In this document: positions 9,182 to 17,209 of the stretch, piece after piece
Numbering within the stretch: the stretch's first letter is position 1
Layout of the letters: every line of letters begins with the position of its first letter
The notes under the pieces: model-generated
Told to the model about the DNA's origin: nothing
The model's input: only the letters and a program-made list of their open reading frames with translations
The model's database searches: none
NCBI RefSeq assembly: GCF_006715225.1
Contig: NZ_VFMU01000001.1
Span: 1,612,001 to 1,676,000 of the forward strand
DNA length: 64,000 nucleotides
Origin: Arthrobacter sp. SLBN-112
Lineage (GTDB): Bacteria > Actinomycetota > Actinomycetes > Actinomycetales > Micrococcaceae
Direction: 5' to 3'
Program-made: the position numbers and the translations under genes

Positions 9182-10102
9182 TCAGGCGTGCTGGTGTGCC
9201 TCATGCTCGGAGTGGCTGGCGGGTTCCAGCTGGAAGGTGCAGTGGTCGGTATCGAAATGGGAGCCAAGGCAGGTGATGAGCTTATCCAGCAACTGGTCGG
9301 CGCCCCGGGCGTTGAGCACTCCGTCCTCCACCACAACGTGGGCGGAGAACACGGGGACGCCGGAGGTGATGGTCCAGATATGGATGTCATGCACGTCCGT
9401 TACGCCGGCCACTGACAGGATGTGCTCACGGATCATCTGCACCTCCACGCCTTTGGGGCTGGCTTCCAGCAGGACATCCACCACATCCCGCAGCAGGCTC
9501 CAGGCCCTCGGCAGGATCATCAGCGCGATCAGGACAGAGGCAATGGTGTCCGCTGCCTGGAAGCCGGTCAGCATGATCACGGCCGCCGCGATGATGACGG
9601 CCACTGAACCAAGGAGGTCGCCCAGTACCTCCAGGTAGGCGCCGCGGACGTTCAGGCTGTCATCCTGTGCCGTGCGGAGGATGACGAGCGACACCAGGTT
9701 GGCCACGGCGCCGAGGATGGCGGCAAAAAGCATGATGTCCGTCTGCACTTCCGGCGGCGCACCGAACCGGCGGACCGCTTCGGTGAAGATGACAACGGAG
9801 ATCACGATCAGGATCAGTGCATTGGCCAGGGCCGCGAGGACTTCTGCGCGCTGATAGCCGTACGTCCGCTGGGCGCTTGCCGGGCGGCCCGCAATCCAGG
9901 AGGCGAGGAGGGCGATGGTGACACCGGCCGCGTCCGACAGCATATGTCCTGCGTCTGCGAGCAGCGAGAGTGATCCGGACAGTACAGCCCCGATGATCTG
10001 GATGACCACCACGCTAAGCGTGATCCCCAGGACGGCCACGAGGCGTTTCCGGTGCCGCCCGGTGGCGGTGATTCCGTGGTTGTGGCTGTGGTCGTGTCCC
10101 AT
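9182..10102 (-). CDS. Cation diffusion facilitator (CzcD/ZitB-like) metal exporter
   Basis: A 306-residue CDF transporter with a His-rich N-terminus (M-G-H-D-H-S-H-N-H-G) and His-rich C-terminal tail, six predicted membrane helices and a cytoplasmic ferredoxin-like domain (about 205-285). The metal-site residues are in helix II, D-A-G-H-M-L-S-D, and helix V, E-V-L-G-D-L-L-G-S. The HxxxD pair is typical of Zn/Cd/Co exporters that use proton antiport. The ATG at 10102 is preferred over an upstream one because the protein then begins with the usual His-rich tail, and a -10 hexamer lies seven bases before it. Confidence 0.88.
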   Translation of the reverse strand: MGHDHSHNHGITATGRHRKRLVAVLGITLSVVVIQIIGAVLSGSLSLLADAGHMLSDAAGVTIALLASWIAGRPASAQRTYGYQRAEVLAALANALILIVISVVIFTEAVRRFGAPPEVQTDIMLFAAILGAVANLVSLVILRTAQDDSLNVRGAYLEVLGDLLGSVAVIIAAAVIMLTGFQAADTIASVLIALMILPRAWSLLRDVVDVLLEASPKGVEVQMIREHILSVAGVTDVHDIHIWTITSGVPVFSAHVVVEDGVLNARGADQLLDKLITCLGSHFDTDHCTFQLEPASHSEHEAHQHA

Positions 10103-10109
10103 GCCTACA

Positions 10110-10115
10110 AGGCTA
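10110..10115 (-). promoter_or_regulatory. Leaderless -10 hexamer overlapping a stop codon
   Basis: Reads TAGCCT on the minus strand, seven bases before the ATG of the metal exporter. Its TAG is the stop codon of the zincin gene upstream. Confidence 0.55.
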
Positions 10116-10541
10116 GCCCCAGCCCAGCTCGTGCAGCCGGTCATCGGAGATGCCGAAGTGGTGCGCGATCTCGTGCACTACGGTGACGGCCACCTCATGG
10201 ATCACGTCGTCCCTGGACCCGCAGATCTCAAGGATCGGTTCGCGGAAGATTGTTATCCGGTCCGGCAGGGAACCGGTCTCCCACCAGGAATCACGCTCTG
10301 TCAGCGGGACCCCTTCGTACAGTCCCAGCAGCGCCGTGTCCGGATCTTCGCCCAGTCCCGGCACGTAGTCGTCGTCGATGAACACGGCTACGTTGTCCAT
10401 CGCCCGTGCCAGTCGGTCCGGAATGCTGTTGAGGGCATCCTGGACGGCGGCCTCGAACTCGTCAGGCGACATGGTGAACCCGGATGGCTCACCCGGGGCG
10501 GAGGGCACAATCGGAAGCCCCGGCGGAAGGCTGGCTGGCAT
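10113..10541 (-). CDS. Metallopeptidase family protein (small zincin, DUF1025-like)
   Basis: A 142-residue acidic cytosolic protein. The C-terminus carries H-E-I-A-H-H-F-G-I, the HExxH zinc site with the extra downstream His typical of this minimal zincin family, and ends L-H-E-L-G-W. A second start at 10472 (M-S-P-D-E-F) would give 119 residues, closer to the shorter family members. I prefer 10541 because TAGAGT lies exactly seven bases before it and neither start has a ribosome site. Substrate is unknown. It is sandwiched between the EamA exporter upstream and the metal exporter downstream, all on one strand. Confidence 0.8.
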   Translation of the reverse strand: MPASLPPGLPIVPSAPGEPSGFTMSPDEFEAAVQDALNSIPDRLARAMDNVAVFIDDDYVPGLGEDPDTALLGLYEGVPLTERDSWWETGSLPDRITIFREPILEICGSRDDVIHEVAVTVVHEIAHHFGISDDRLHELGWG

Positions 10542-10548
10542 ATACCCG

Positions 10549-10554
10549 ACTCTA
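10549..10554 (-). promoter_or_regulatory. Leaderless -10 hexamer overlapping a stop codon
   Basis: TAGAGT on the minus strand, seven bases upstream of the zincin ATG at 10541. Its first three bases (10554-10552) are the TAG stop of the EamA gene. Confidence 0.55.
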
Positions 10555-11526
10555 GCGCCGAAGCCGCCGTTGCCGTCGGCGGACCCCGGTCCGGCGCCGG
10601 GTAAGCCCCACTCCCGCCAGGCACACCAGGCCGCCCACCAGTCCCCAGGCGGTGGGGATCTCGCCAAGCAGGAGCCAGGAGATGAAGACCGTGGTGCCGG
10701 GGACCAGGTACGTGGTGGCGGCCAGCTTCCCTGCGTCCACCAGGGACAACGCATAGGCCCAAGTGGTGAAGGCGATGGCGGTGGGGAAAACACCCAGGTA
10801 CAGCAGCCCCAGCGTGGCCTGTGCCGGGGCTTCCTGCACTTCGGAGGCCAATTGGCCGGCGAAGGGCAGGCAGCACACAGCTCCCACCACGATGCCAAAC
10901 CAGGTTGCCTGCGCGGCCGGGAACTTCCGTACCACCGGCTTCTGGATGATGACGCTGATTGCGGCGAGCACCGCGGCAAGGAGGCAAAGCGCCACGCCGG
11001 CCAGGTCCGCCGTCGAACTTTCCCCGGAACGTGGCTGCCCGGAGCCGAGGGCGATCAGTGCGACGCCCGCGAATGCCACGGTGCTGCCGATGAGCAGCCA
11101 GCGTGGGAAGCCTTCCTTGAGGAAGATGCCGGCCATGATTGCCACCAGGATGGGGTTGACGTTGATCAGCAGGGCACTGGTGCCGGCGTCGAGGATGTGC
11201 TCGGCGGCGTTCAGGGCCACGTTGTAGCCTCCGAACCACATCACGCCATAGGCGAAAATGGGCAGCCATTCCCGTCCCCGGGGCAGTACCCGGCTCTTGA
11301 GCAGTTGCGGCACCACCAGGAAGGCCAGTACGACGGCGGCAATCGCCAGCCTGCCCAGGGTCAGGGAACCGGGGGAGAAGTGGGGGCCGATGGCCCGGAT
11401 TCCAACGAACGCCGACGCCCACAGAACCACCGTGACCACCATGGCGGCCACGCCAAGGGCCGTCACGGGCTTCACTGCTGCTTGTGCGGTGGTCAGCGGT
11501 TCCTGGGCGGGGCTTGTTGGCGGCAT
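10552..11526 (-). CDS. EamA/DMT-family transporter
   Basis: A 324-residue protein with ten predicted membrane helices arranged as two EamA repeats (about 20-150 and 170-300), ending in an Arg-rich cytosolic tail. DMT-family members export amino acids, metabolites or drugs; motifs do not identify the substrate. The ATG at 11526 is chosen because the protein then has the normal family length and TACATT lies six bases upstream. It diverges from the DsbA-like gene, leaving only about 80 bases for both promoters. Confidence 0.85.
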   Translation of the reverse strand: MPPTSPAQEPLTTAQAAVKPVTALGVAAMVVTVVLWASAFVGIRAIGPHFSPGSLTLGRLAIAAVVLAFLVVPQLLKSRVLPRGREWLPIFAYGVMWFGGYNVALNAAEHILDAGTSALLINVNPILVAIMAGIFLKEGFPRWLLIGSTVAFAGVALIALGSGQPRSGESSTADLAGVALCLLAAVLAAISVIIQKPVVRKFPAAQATWFGIVVGAVCCLPFAGQLASEVQEAPAQATLGLLYLGVFPTAIAFTTWAYALSLVDAGKLAATTYLVPGTTVFISWLLLGEIPTAWGLVGGLVCLAGVGLTRRRTGVRRRQRRLRR

Positions 11527-11532
11527 GAGACA

Positions 11533-11538
11533 AATGTA
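11533..11538 (-). promoter_or_regulatory. Leaderless -10 hexamer of the EamA gene
   Basis: TACATT on the minus strand, six bases before the ATG at 11526. No ribosome site is present. Confidence 0.45.
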
Positions 11539-11591
11539 CGGCGGCAAGGGGCCCCGGGCTGGCGGAAATCGGCCATGCCACTGTCCTCGGC

Positions 11592-11597
11592 TAGGAT
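11592..11597 (+). promoter_or_regulatory. Leaderless -10 hexamer of the DsbA-like gene
   Basis: TAGGAT, seven bases before the ATG at 11605. It overlaps an earlier in-frame ATG at 11596, which argues for 11605 as the real start. Confidence 0.5.
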
Positions 11598-11604
11598 GCC
11601 GAAT

Positions 11605-12288
11605 ATGCTCTCCCCCCAGGCTCCTGCCCGTAATACCCCGCGTCTTGTCAGGAAAATCATCTGGATCCTGCTGGCCGTCATTGTGGTGGGCGGCGTCGCC
11701 TGGTATGCCCTCTTCACCGCCACCAAACCCCGCCAGGCGGCTGCCCCGGCCGCCGGGGCGGAACAGTTGGTCCGTGCGGACAGCAACAGGCTCACCATGC
11801 CAAGCGGGGAGAAGGCGCAGTTGGTGGAATTCCTGGACTTCGAGTGCCCGTCCTGCGGCGCCATCCATCCCTTTGTGGAGGAGCTCAAAGCCGAGTTTGG
11901 TGACAGGATCACCTTCGTCAACAGGTACTTTCCGTTGTCTGCCCACCCCAATTCAGGCCAGGCCGCGCTGGCAGCGGAGGCGGCCGCGCAACAGGGCCAG
12001 TACCAGCAGATGGCAGGCAAACTGTTCGACAACCAGGCCCAGTGGGCCGGAAGCCAGCAATCCCAGGCGCCCCTGTTCCGGACCTATGCCGGGCAGTTGG
12101 GCCTCAACCTCGAAAAGTTCGATGCCGCCGTCGCCGACCCAAAAACCGAGGAGCGGATCCTGGCCGATATCGCCGACGGCAATGCCCTTGGCGTCAGCGG
12201 CACGCCCACCTTCTTCCTCAACGGCGAGAAGCTGGCACTGAGCACCAAGGCGGACTTCCGGCAGAAGCTGGCCGACGCCGTCAAGTAG
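11605..12288 (+). CDS. Membrane-anchored DsbA-like thiol-disulfide oxidoreductase
   Basis: A 227-residue protein with one N-terminal membrane helix (about residues 18-38) and an extracytoplasmic thioredoxin-like DsbA domain. The redox motif is C-P-S-C in F-E-C-P-S-C-G-A, and the cis-proline loop is G-V-S-G-T-P-T-F-F. It probably forms or shuffles disulfides in exported proteins. ATG at 11605 sits seven bases after TAGGAT; an ATG three codons earlier (11596) lies inside that hexamer. It converges on the PHP gene with about 30 bases between. Confidence 0.87.
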   Translation: MLSPQAPARNTPRLVRKIIWILLAVIVVGGVAWYALFTATKPRQAAAPAAGAEQLVRADSNRLTMPSGEKAQLVEFLDFECPSCGAIHPFVEELKAEFGDRITFVNRYFPLSAHPNSGQAALAAEAAAQQGQYQQMAGKLFDNQAQWAGSQQSQAPLFRTYAGQLGLNLEKFDAAVADPKTEERILADIADGNALGVSGTPTFFLNGEKLALSTKADFRQKLADAVK

Positions 12289-12318
12289 CGGGCGGGCCGC
12301 CGCCCTTCGCCGCCGGCC

Positions 12319-13335
12319 CTATCCCTTGCCGGCCCAGGCAAGCAGTTCCTCCACCGGCCAGGTGGTGATGATGCGCTCGGCCGGCACGCCGTTCCGGGCC
12401 GCCCGTTGGGCGCCGTACTGCAGGAAATCCAGCTGCCCGGGTGCGTGGGCGTCGCTGTCGATCGAGAACAGGCAGCCGGCCTCCAGTGCCAGCTGGATCA
12501 GGGCATCGGGTGGGTCCTGCCGTTCCGGGCGGGAATTGATCTCGACGGCCACATGATGTTCCGCGCATGCGGCAAACACTTCCTTGGCGTCGAATTCCGA
12601 CGGCGGCCGGGTTCCGCGTGAACCTTCCACCAGCCGGCCCGTGCAGTGGCCCAGGACGTTGGTGTGCGGATCCTGGATGCCGCCGAGCATCCGGGCGGTC
12701 ATGGTCTTCCTGTCCGCGCGGAGCTTTGAATGGACGCTGGCCACCACGATGTCCAGGCGGTCCAGCAGTTCCGGTTCCTGGTCCAGTTGGCCGGACTCCA
12801 GGATGTCCACTTCGATTCCTGTCAGGAGCCTGGTGCCCCCGCCGTTGCCGTTGACCGCTGCCACCACGTCCAGCTGGTCCTTCAAGCGCTCGGCTGACAG
12901 CCCGTTGGCGATGGTGAGGTTGGGTGAGTGGTCCGTCAGGGCCAGGTACTCCCGGCCCAGCACCTCCGCCGCAGCCACCATCAGCTCAATGGGGGAGCCG
13001 CCGTCGGACCATTCGCTGTGGCTGTGCAGGTCCCCCCTCAGCGCCTCGCGGATCTCCGTGCCCCCGGAGGCCAGCGGCGTGGCACCCTTCTCCCGGAGGT
13101 CCGCCAGGTAATCGGGGACCTGGCCGTCCACCGCCTGCCTGATCACCGCGAAGGTGCGGTCGCCGATGCCCTTCATGGACTTCAGCCGCCCGGTCCGGGC
13201 CCTGGCCGCAACTTCTTCAGGGCCAAGCGGGCCGATGGCGGCCGCCGCTTTCCGGAAGGCCTGGACCTTGAAGGTGGCGGCGCGTCCGCGCTCCAGCCAG
13301 AAAGCAATCTCATTGAGCGCTGCGACGGCATCCAT
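12319..13335 (-). CDS. PHP-domain protein with N-terminal HhH/PolX-like domain
   Basis: A 338-residue protein. Residues about 1-85 resemble the helix-hairpin-helix 8-kDa domain of PolX-type polymerases (M-K-G-I-G-D-R-T). From about residue 100 comes a PHP phosphoesterase domain with metal ligands in D-L-H-S-H-S-E-W-S-D, T-D-H-S, G-I-E-V-D-I, A-S-V-H-S and S-D-A-H. The polymerase palm is missing, so it is a PolX-derived metal-dependent phosphoesterase or 3'-5' exonuclease-like protein rather than a polymerase. It stands alone, transcribed toward the DsbA-like gene. Confidence 0.82.
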   Translation of the reverse strand: MDAVAALNEIAFWLERGRAATFKVQAFRKAAAAIGPLGPEEVAARARTGRLKSMKGIGDRTFAVIRQAVDGQVPDYLADLREKGATPLASGGTEIREALRGDLHSHSEWSDGGSPIELMVAAAEVLGREYLALTDHSPNLTIANGLSAERLKDQLDVVAAVNGNGGGTRLLTGIEVDILESGQLDQEPELLDRLDIVVASVHSKLRADRKTMTARMLGGIQDPHTNVLGHCTGRLVEGSRGTRPPSEFDAKEVFAACAEHHVAVEINSRPERQDPPDALIQLALEAGCLFSIDSDAHAPGQLDFLQYGAQRAARNGVPAERIITTWPVEELLAWAGKG

Positions 13336-13386
13336 CCGTCCATCTTGGCCCGTAAGGCGGCCAATCGGCGCGGTTTTTCGCCGATT

Positions 13387-13415
13387 TTGGATAATTCCTG
13401 ATGAGGCCCTATAGT
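13387..13415 (+). promoter_or_regulatory. Promoter of the tRNA cluster
   Basis: TTGGAT (13387-13392), a 17-base spacer, and TATAGT (13410-13415). This is the best housekeeping-type promoter in the window and lies about 85 bases upstream of tRNA-Glu. Confidence 0.65.
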
Positions 13416-13499
13416 TTTAGAGTCCAGTTCGGAGAAACGCAAAGGACAAAGACGGAAAGCCTCGCTTGACGCCTTTTATTTTGTTCCGAACGGGTTCTG

Positions 13500-13572
13500 G
13501 CCCCCATCGTCTAGCGGCCTAGGACACCGCCCTTTCACGGCGGCGGCACGGGTTCGAATCCCGTTGGGGGTA
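13500..13572 (+). tRNA. tRNA-Glu (UUC)
   Basis: A 73-base cloverleaf. The acceptor arm pairs GCCCCCA with TGGGGGT (G1-U72 wobble). The anticodon stem CCGCC/GGCGG encloses CTTTCAC, anticodon TTC. The T arm CGGGTTCGAATCCCG is canonical. No CCA is encoded. Confidence 0.96.
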
Positions 13573-13663
13573 CGCAAGGAACTGGTCAAGCAGGCTGAAA
13601 AAGTCTGGTAGGCTGGAAGCCTTGAAAAAAGCGGTAGAGATACTGCAAAAGCAAGAAACGCAA

Positions 13664-13737
13664 GGCCCTGTAGCGCAGTTGGTTAGCGCGCCGCCCTGTC
13701 ACGGCGGAGGTCGCGGGTTCAAGTCCCGTCAGGGTCG
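13664..13737 (+). tRNA. tRNA-Asp (GUC)
   Basis: A 74-base cloverleaf with acceptor GGCCCTG/CAGGGTC. The anticodon stem CCGCC/GGCGG encloses CTGTCAC, anticodon GTC, and the T loop TTCAAGT is normal. It lies 91 bases after tRNA-Glu. Confidence 0.96.
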
Positions 13738-13785
13738 CTCTGATTGTTGGAAGAAATTCCGGCTGTCATGGTGACTAGTCACCTA

Positions 13786-13858
13786 GGCTCTGTAGCTCAG
13801 TTGGTAGAGCGTTCGACTGAAAATCGAAAGGTCACCGGATCGACGCCGGTCGGAGCCA
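13786..13858 (+). tRNA. tRNA-Phe (GAA)
   Basis: A 73-base cloverleaf with acceptor GGCTCTG/CGGAGCC. The anticodon stem TTCGA/TCGAA encloses CTGAAAA, anticodon GAA. CCA is encoded at 13859-13861, unlike the other two tRNAs here. It is the last gene of the cluster. Confidence 0.96.
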
Positions 13859-13866
13859 CCACTGGG

Positions 13867-13900
13867 AAGCATCAGTTCTTCGGAACTGGTGCTTTTCTTC
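13867..13900 (+). terminator. Intrinsic terminator of the tRNA cluster
   Basis: A 12-base-pair stem, AAGCATCAGTTC pairing with GAACTGGTGCTT, capped by a TTCG tetraloop and followed by TTTTCTTC. Confidence 0.9.
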
Positions 13901-14142
13901 ATTTAACCCCTCCGCTCGACCGGGTTAGCCGGCCATTCGCCCCCGTCGAGGTCCGCGCCAGCACCTGCCCATGAATGAGGACCTGAAGCGCCAAGGCCCA
14001 CAACCGGCTCCCGTTCCCGTTGCGCGCCGGGCGGCAGTTGTGACCGCGGCAACAGCGGGGGCTCCCGCCGGGGAAATCTCTCGGCGGCCGTTGAAACATT
14101 TGATTAATGCCAAACCGATGTGGCACGCGCGCGCGTTGGGCT

Positions 14143-14158
14143 GCGTAAGCGCTTGCAC
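14143..14158 (+). promoter_or_regulatory. LacI-family operator upstream of levansucrase
   Basis: GCGTAAGCGCTTGCAC, with the palindromic core AAGCGCTT. It matches 12 of 16 positions of the operator at 20296-20311. It lies between a candidate -35 (TTGGGC, 14136-14141) and -10 (TCTACT, 14159-14164), a position suited to repression. Confidence 0.55.
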
Positions 14159-14198
14159 TCTACTCGGCGGTAGCGGGATCTGGCCCGCGAAACAGGGT

Positions 14199-14228
14199 TT
14201 GAACTGCCTCCCCGGCCCCGTCTAGCGT
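14199..14228 (+). promoter_or_regulatory. Candidate second promoter for levansucrase
   Basis: TTGAAC (14199-14204), an 18-base spacer, and TAGCGT (14223-14228). It would start transcription near 14235, leaving a leader of about 175 bases. Confidence 0.4.
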
Positions 14229-14410
14229 GGAGCGCGGCGGAGGGGAAGCATGCTTTCCATCGGCCACCAGGGCCGCACCCAGGCCCTGATCCCCCAACAC
14301 AACGGCGTCCCTGATGACGCCTGCGGTGTTGCCGGGTCCGCGGTTGTTGCGGGGCATGGGCACACGCCCGTCTTCCACGAACAGTTACAACTCCGCGAGA
14401 AGAGCAAGAA

Positions 14411-16003
14411 ATGCACAAGCACCCCCAACACCGGCTGCTGCGGTGGCGCCCCGCCGCCGCGGCACTGGCAGCAGCCGTTGCGGCCTCGGCCTTCCTGGCC
14501 GTCCCCTCGGCCCAGGCCAACGAGCCGTCCGATCCGCCCGCCGTTCAGCAGCTGCCGGCCCCCACCCCAGGCTTCCCCCTGCCGACGCAACACACCCAGC
14601 AGGCCCTCGATCCGGCGTCGGACTTCACCTCCAAGTGGACCCGCGCGGACGCCAAGCAGATCATGGCGCAGAGCGACGAGTCGGTCGCCCCGGGCACGAA
14701 CTCCATGAGTCCGGATGTCACCATGCCGGAAATCCCCGAGGATTTCCCCACCATGAACGATGACGTCTGGGTCTGGGACACCTGGTCCCTGACGGACGAG
14801 AACGCCAACCAGATCAGCTACAAGGGCTGGGACGTCATCTTCTCCCTGGTGGCTGACCGCCATGCCGGCTACGGCTTCGACCAGCGCCACTGGAACGCCA
14901 GGATCGGCTACTTCTTCCGGAAGACCAATGCGGATCCGGCCAAGGACAAGTGGAACTACGGCGGCCACCTGTTCCTGGACAACACCTCCATCGGCAACAC
15001 CGAGTGGTCCGGTTCAACCCGGCTCATGCAGGGCAACCACGTAAACGTCTTCTACACGGCCACCACCTTCTACGATGTGGCCGAGCGGAACGCAGGCGGC
15101 GGCGGGATTGCTCCCGACGCAGCCATCGCCAAGGCGCTGGGCAACATCCACGCGGACCAGAACGGCGTCACGTTCGACGGCTTCGAGCACACCAAGCTGC
15201 TGGAGCCGGACGGAAAGATGTACCAGACCAAGGCACAGAACCCCGGCTTCGCTTTCCGCGACCCTTACACGTTCGCGGACCCGGCCCACCCGGGCAAGAC
15301 CTTCATGGTGTTCGAAGGCAACACCGGCGGCAACCGCGGCGACTACCAGTGCAAGGGAGAGGACCTCGGCTACCAGGCGGGCGACCCGCATGCCGAGAAC
15401 GTCAACGACGTCCAGAACAGCGGCGCGTACTACCAGACCGCAAACGTGGGCCTGGCCGTGGCGGACAACAAGGACCTCACCAAGTGGTCCTTCCTGCCGC
15501 CCATCCTCTCCGCCAACTGCGTGAACGACCAGACGGAGCGTCCGCAGATCTTCATCCAGAATGAGGGCGGCAAGAACAAGTACTACCTGTTCACCATCAG
15601 CCACCAGTTCACCTACGCGGCCGGCATGCGCGGTCCCGACGGCGTCTACGGCTTTGTGGGCGATGGCGTCCGCTCGGACTACCAGCCCATGAACAACAGC
15701 GGGCTGGCGCTGGGGTCCCCGACGGACCTCAACCTGCCGGCCAATGCCCCGGAGAGCCCGTCCGCCAAGCAGAACGGCCGGCAGTTCCAGGCATATTCGC
15801 ACTATGTCCAGCCCGGCGGCCTGGTGCAGTCCTTCATCGACAACGTCAATGGCGTCCGCGGCGGTTCCCTGTCGCCGACGGTGAAGATCAACTTCCGTGA
15901 CGGCGTATCCCAGGTGGACAGGAGCTTTGGCCGGAACGGCCTCGGCCCGTTCGGCTACCTGCCCACCAACGTCAGGGTTGGCGGCGAGGGCCTCTACAAG
16001 TAG
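14411..16003 (+). CDS. Secreted levansucrase / fructosyltransferase (GH68)
   Basis: A 530-residue glycoside hydrolase family 68 enzyme with a signal peptide ending near residue 36 (S-A-Q-A-N). Active-site elements: V-W-D-T-W carrying the nucleophile Asp (about residue 119), F-R-D-P-Y stabilising the transition state (about 282), and D-Q-T-E-R-P-Q with the acid/base Glu (about 378). It should split sucrose outside the cell, transferring fructose to levan, short fructans or water; product profile is not predictable. GAGAAGAG precedes the ATG. The upstream LacI-type operator suggests sugar control. A strong terminator follows. Confidence 0.93.
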   Translation: MHKHPQHRLLRWRPAAAALAAAVAASAFLAVPSAQANEPSDPPAVQQLPAPTPGFPLPTQHTQQALDPASDFTSKWTRADAKQIMAQSDESVAPGTNSMSPDVTMPEIPEDFPTMNDDVWVWDTWSLTDENANQISYKGWDVIFSLVADRHAGYGFDQRHWNARIGYFFRKTNADPAKDKWNYGGHLFLDNTSIGNTEWSGSTRLMQGNHVNVFYTATTFYDVAERNAGGGGIAPDAAIAKALGNIHADQNGVTFDGFEHTKLLEPDGKMYQTKAQNPGFAFRDPYTFADPAHPGKTFMVFEGNTGGNRGDYQCKGEDLGYQAGDPHAENVNDVQNSGAYYQTANVGLAVADNKDLTKWSFLPPILSANCVNDQTERPQIFIQNEGGKNKYYLFTISHQFTYAAGMRGPDGVYGFVGDGVRSDYQPMNNSGLALGSPTDLNLPANAPESPSAKQNGRQFQAYSHYVQPGGLVQSFIDNVNGVRGGSLSPTVKINFRDGVSQVDRSFGRNGLGPFGYLPTNVRVGGEGLYK

Positions 16004-16039
16004 GCCCGCACCGCACCTGCCGCTCCACGCGGCAGTGGT

Positions 16040-16080
16040 CCAGGCGGGGAGTCCTTCAGGGCTCCCCGCCTGGTCCTTTT
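16040..16080 (+). terminator. Intrinsic terminator after levansucrase
   Basis: CCAGGCGGGGAG (16040-16051) pairs perfectly with CTCCCCGCCTGG (16062-16073), followed by TCCTTTT. Confidence 0.9.
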
Positions 16081-16194
16081 AACCGGTTGTTCCCCGCCCG
16101 GACGCCCCAATTCCTTGACGGCGGGCCGCCGACTTTCCAGCGCATGTGCCGCGGCCTGGGGATAGGGTGGAAACAACAGAAGGGGGAGTGCCTG

Positions 16195-16644
16195 ATGGAA
16201 TACCAGAACCCACAACCCGTGGTGCCAAAACGTCCTGCTGCAAGCCCGGCCCCGGGTCCGGGCCGGACGGTAATTTCAGAGACTGCCGTCGCAAAGGTGG
16301 CGGGAATCGCCGCCCGTTCGGTTCCCGGCGTCTACTCCCTGGGTTCGGGCCCGTCCCGTGCCTTGGGCGCCATCCGCGACGCCGTCGGAAGTTCCGATCA
16401 CGCTGCCGGCGTCCACGCGGAAGTGGGTGAAACGCAGGTAGCTGTTGATATCACCCTGGTGGCAAGTTACGGCACGCCGCTTCACGCGCTGGCCAATGAT
16501 GTCCGCGCCGCTGTCTACCGCGCTGTCGAGGAACTGGTGGGGCTTCAGGTCATTGAGGTGAATGTCGAAATCACGGACGTCTATGTGCCGCCGCCGGTCA
16601 AGACAATTGCGCCCGCTGCTCCCGAACGGGAGGCGCTGCTGTGA
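16195..16644 (+). CDS. Asp23/Gls24 family envelope stress response protein
   Basis: A 149-residue protein whose residues about 28-130 form the Asp23/Gls24 domain (T-V-I-S-E-T-A-V...R-S-V-P-G-V at the start, V-I-E-V-N-V-E-I-T-D-V at the end). In Staphylococcus the homologue gathers at the membrane via AmaP and is induced by alkaline or cell-wall stress. An AGGGGGAG site precedes ATG 16195. This is the first of five overlapping genes (16195-18452) that appear to be one operon. Confidence 0.86.
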   Translation: MEYQNPQPVVPKRPAASPAPGPGRTVISETAVAKVAGIAARSVPGVYSLGSGPSRALGAIRDAVGSSDHAAGVHAEVGETQVAVDITLVASYGTPLHALANDVRAAVYRAVEELVGLQVIEVNVEITDVYVPPPVKTIAPAAPEREALL

Positions 16645-16832
16645 ATCTCACCGTGGCAGGCACCGCCATGGGCGCCTTCGTTGCCTTCATGTCCCTGCAG
16701 TTCGGCCTGTGGGGCTTCCTTGTCTCCCTGCTTTTCATGGCCATCGGAGCGCTCCTGGGCCGTGCCGCCGAAGGGAAGCTTGACCTGCGCGGCGTGTTGG
16801 ATGCCATCACCGGCCGGCGCTCGTCCTCATGA
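16641..16832 (+). CDS. Small membrane protein (DUF2273-like)
   Basis: A 63-residue protein with two hydrophobic stretches (about 5-22 and 24-42) and a short basic tail, like the DUF2273 proteins encoded beside Asp23 in many Gram-positives. GTG overlaps the preceding stop by four bases (GTGA). Confidence 0.75.
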   Translation: MNLTVAGTAMGAFVAFMSLQFGLWGFLVSLLFMAIGALLGRAAEGKLDLRGVLDAITGRRSSS

Positions 16833-17209
16833 GCTTGCCCGCGCCCGTTGTGCGTGGGCAGGCGCTCAGCGGCCATAACCGGATCAGCACCCAGGCCCTG
16901 ACAAGCCTTGCCAAAGCGGCTGCGGCGCAGGCGCTCGGCGTGGACGCGGAGGACGTGCGGGCGGACTGGACGGACGACGACGGCCTGCTGGCCTTGTCCC
17001 TCGTCAGCCCCATCAGCGTCCCGCCTTTGCAGTCCGTGGTATTGGATCCGGCAAGGGTGGGTGCGTTCGGCGGGTCCATCTGGGACCGCACCGTCAGGGC
17101 CAAAGCAAGCATTCTGGCCACAGTTTCGGCATTGAGCGGTTCGCGGTTAAGCCGGGTGGACATCCGCATCAGCGGGGCAAGGATCAGCACAGGAGGACGG
17201 GTGCGGTGA
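16829..17209 (+). CDS. Asp23-cluster protein of unknown function
   Basis: A 126-residue soluble alpha/beta protein that starts with the four-base overlap ATGA. It has no membrane segment. The pattern of a long helix (about 22-42) followed by strands, ending R-L-S-R-V-D-I-R-I-S-G-A, resembles a divergent Asp23/Gls24 fold, but I cannot assign it firmly. Its place between the DUF2273-like and DUF6286-like genes indicates a part in the same envelope complex. Confidence 0.7.
   Translation: MSLPAPVVRGQALSGHNRISTQALTSLAKAAAAQALGVDAEDVRADWTDDDGLLALSLVSPISVPPLQSVVLDPARVGAFGGSIWDRTVRAKASILATVSALSGSRLSRVDIRISGARISTGGRVR

Larger units (their letters stand above)
13901..14410. other. 510-base region without a gene, upstream of levansucrase
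   Basis: No credible coding frame. It holds a LacI-type operator (14143-14158), two possible promoters (14136-14164 and 14199-14228), and a long leader before the levansucrase ATG. Short open frames here do not resemble known proteins. Confidence 0.6.

Noticed and set aside
9915..10604. Plus-strand frame antisense to the CDF and zincin genes
   Set aside because: Opposite-strand shadow of two well-supported genes with family motifs.
10378..11604. Long N-terminal extension of the DsbA-like frame
   Set aside because: The extension is antisense to the EamA gene and lacks conserved sequence; the start at 11605 fits the promoter and membrane helix.
13500..13572. G1-U72 pair in tRNA-Glu as an anomaly
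   Set aside because: The same acceptor ending is, to my knowledge, usual for actinobacterial tRNA-Glu.
14250..14708. Plus-strand open frame ahead of and into levansucrase
   Set aside because: The part within levansucrase is a frame shadow with Pro/Arg-rich composition; nothing recognisable upstream.
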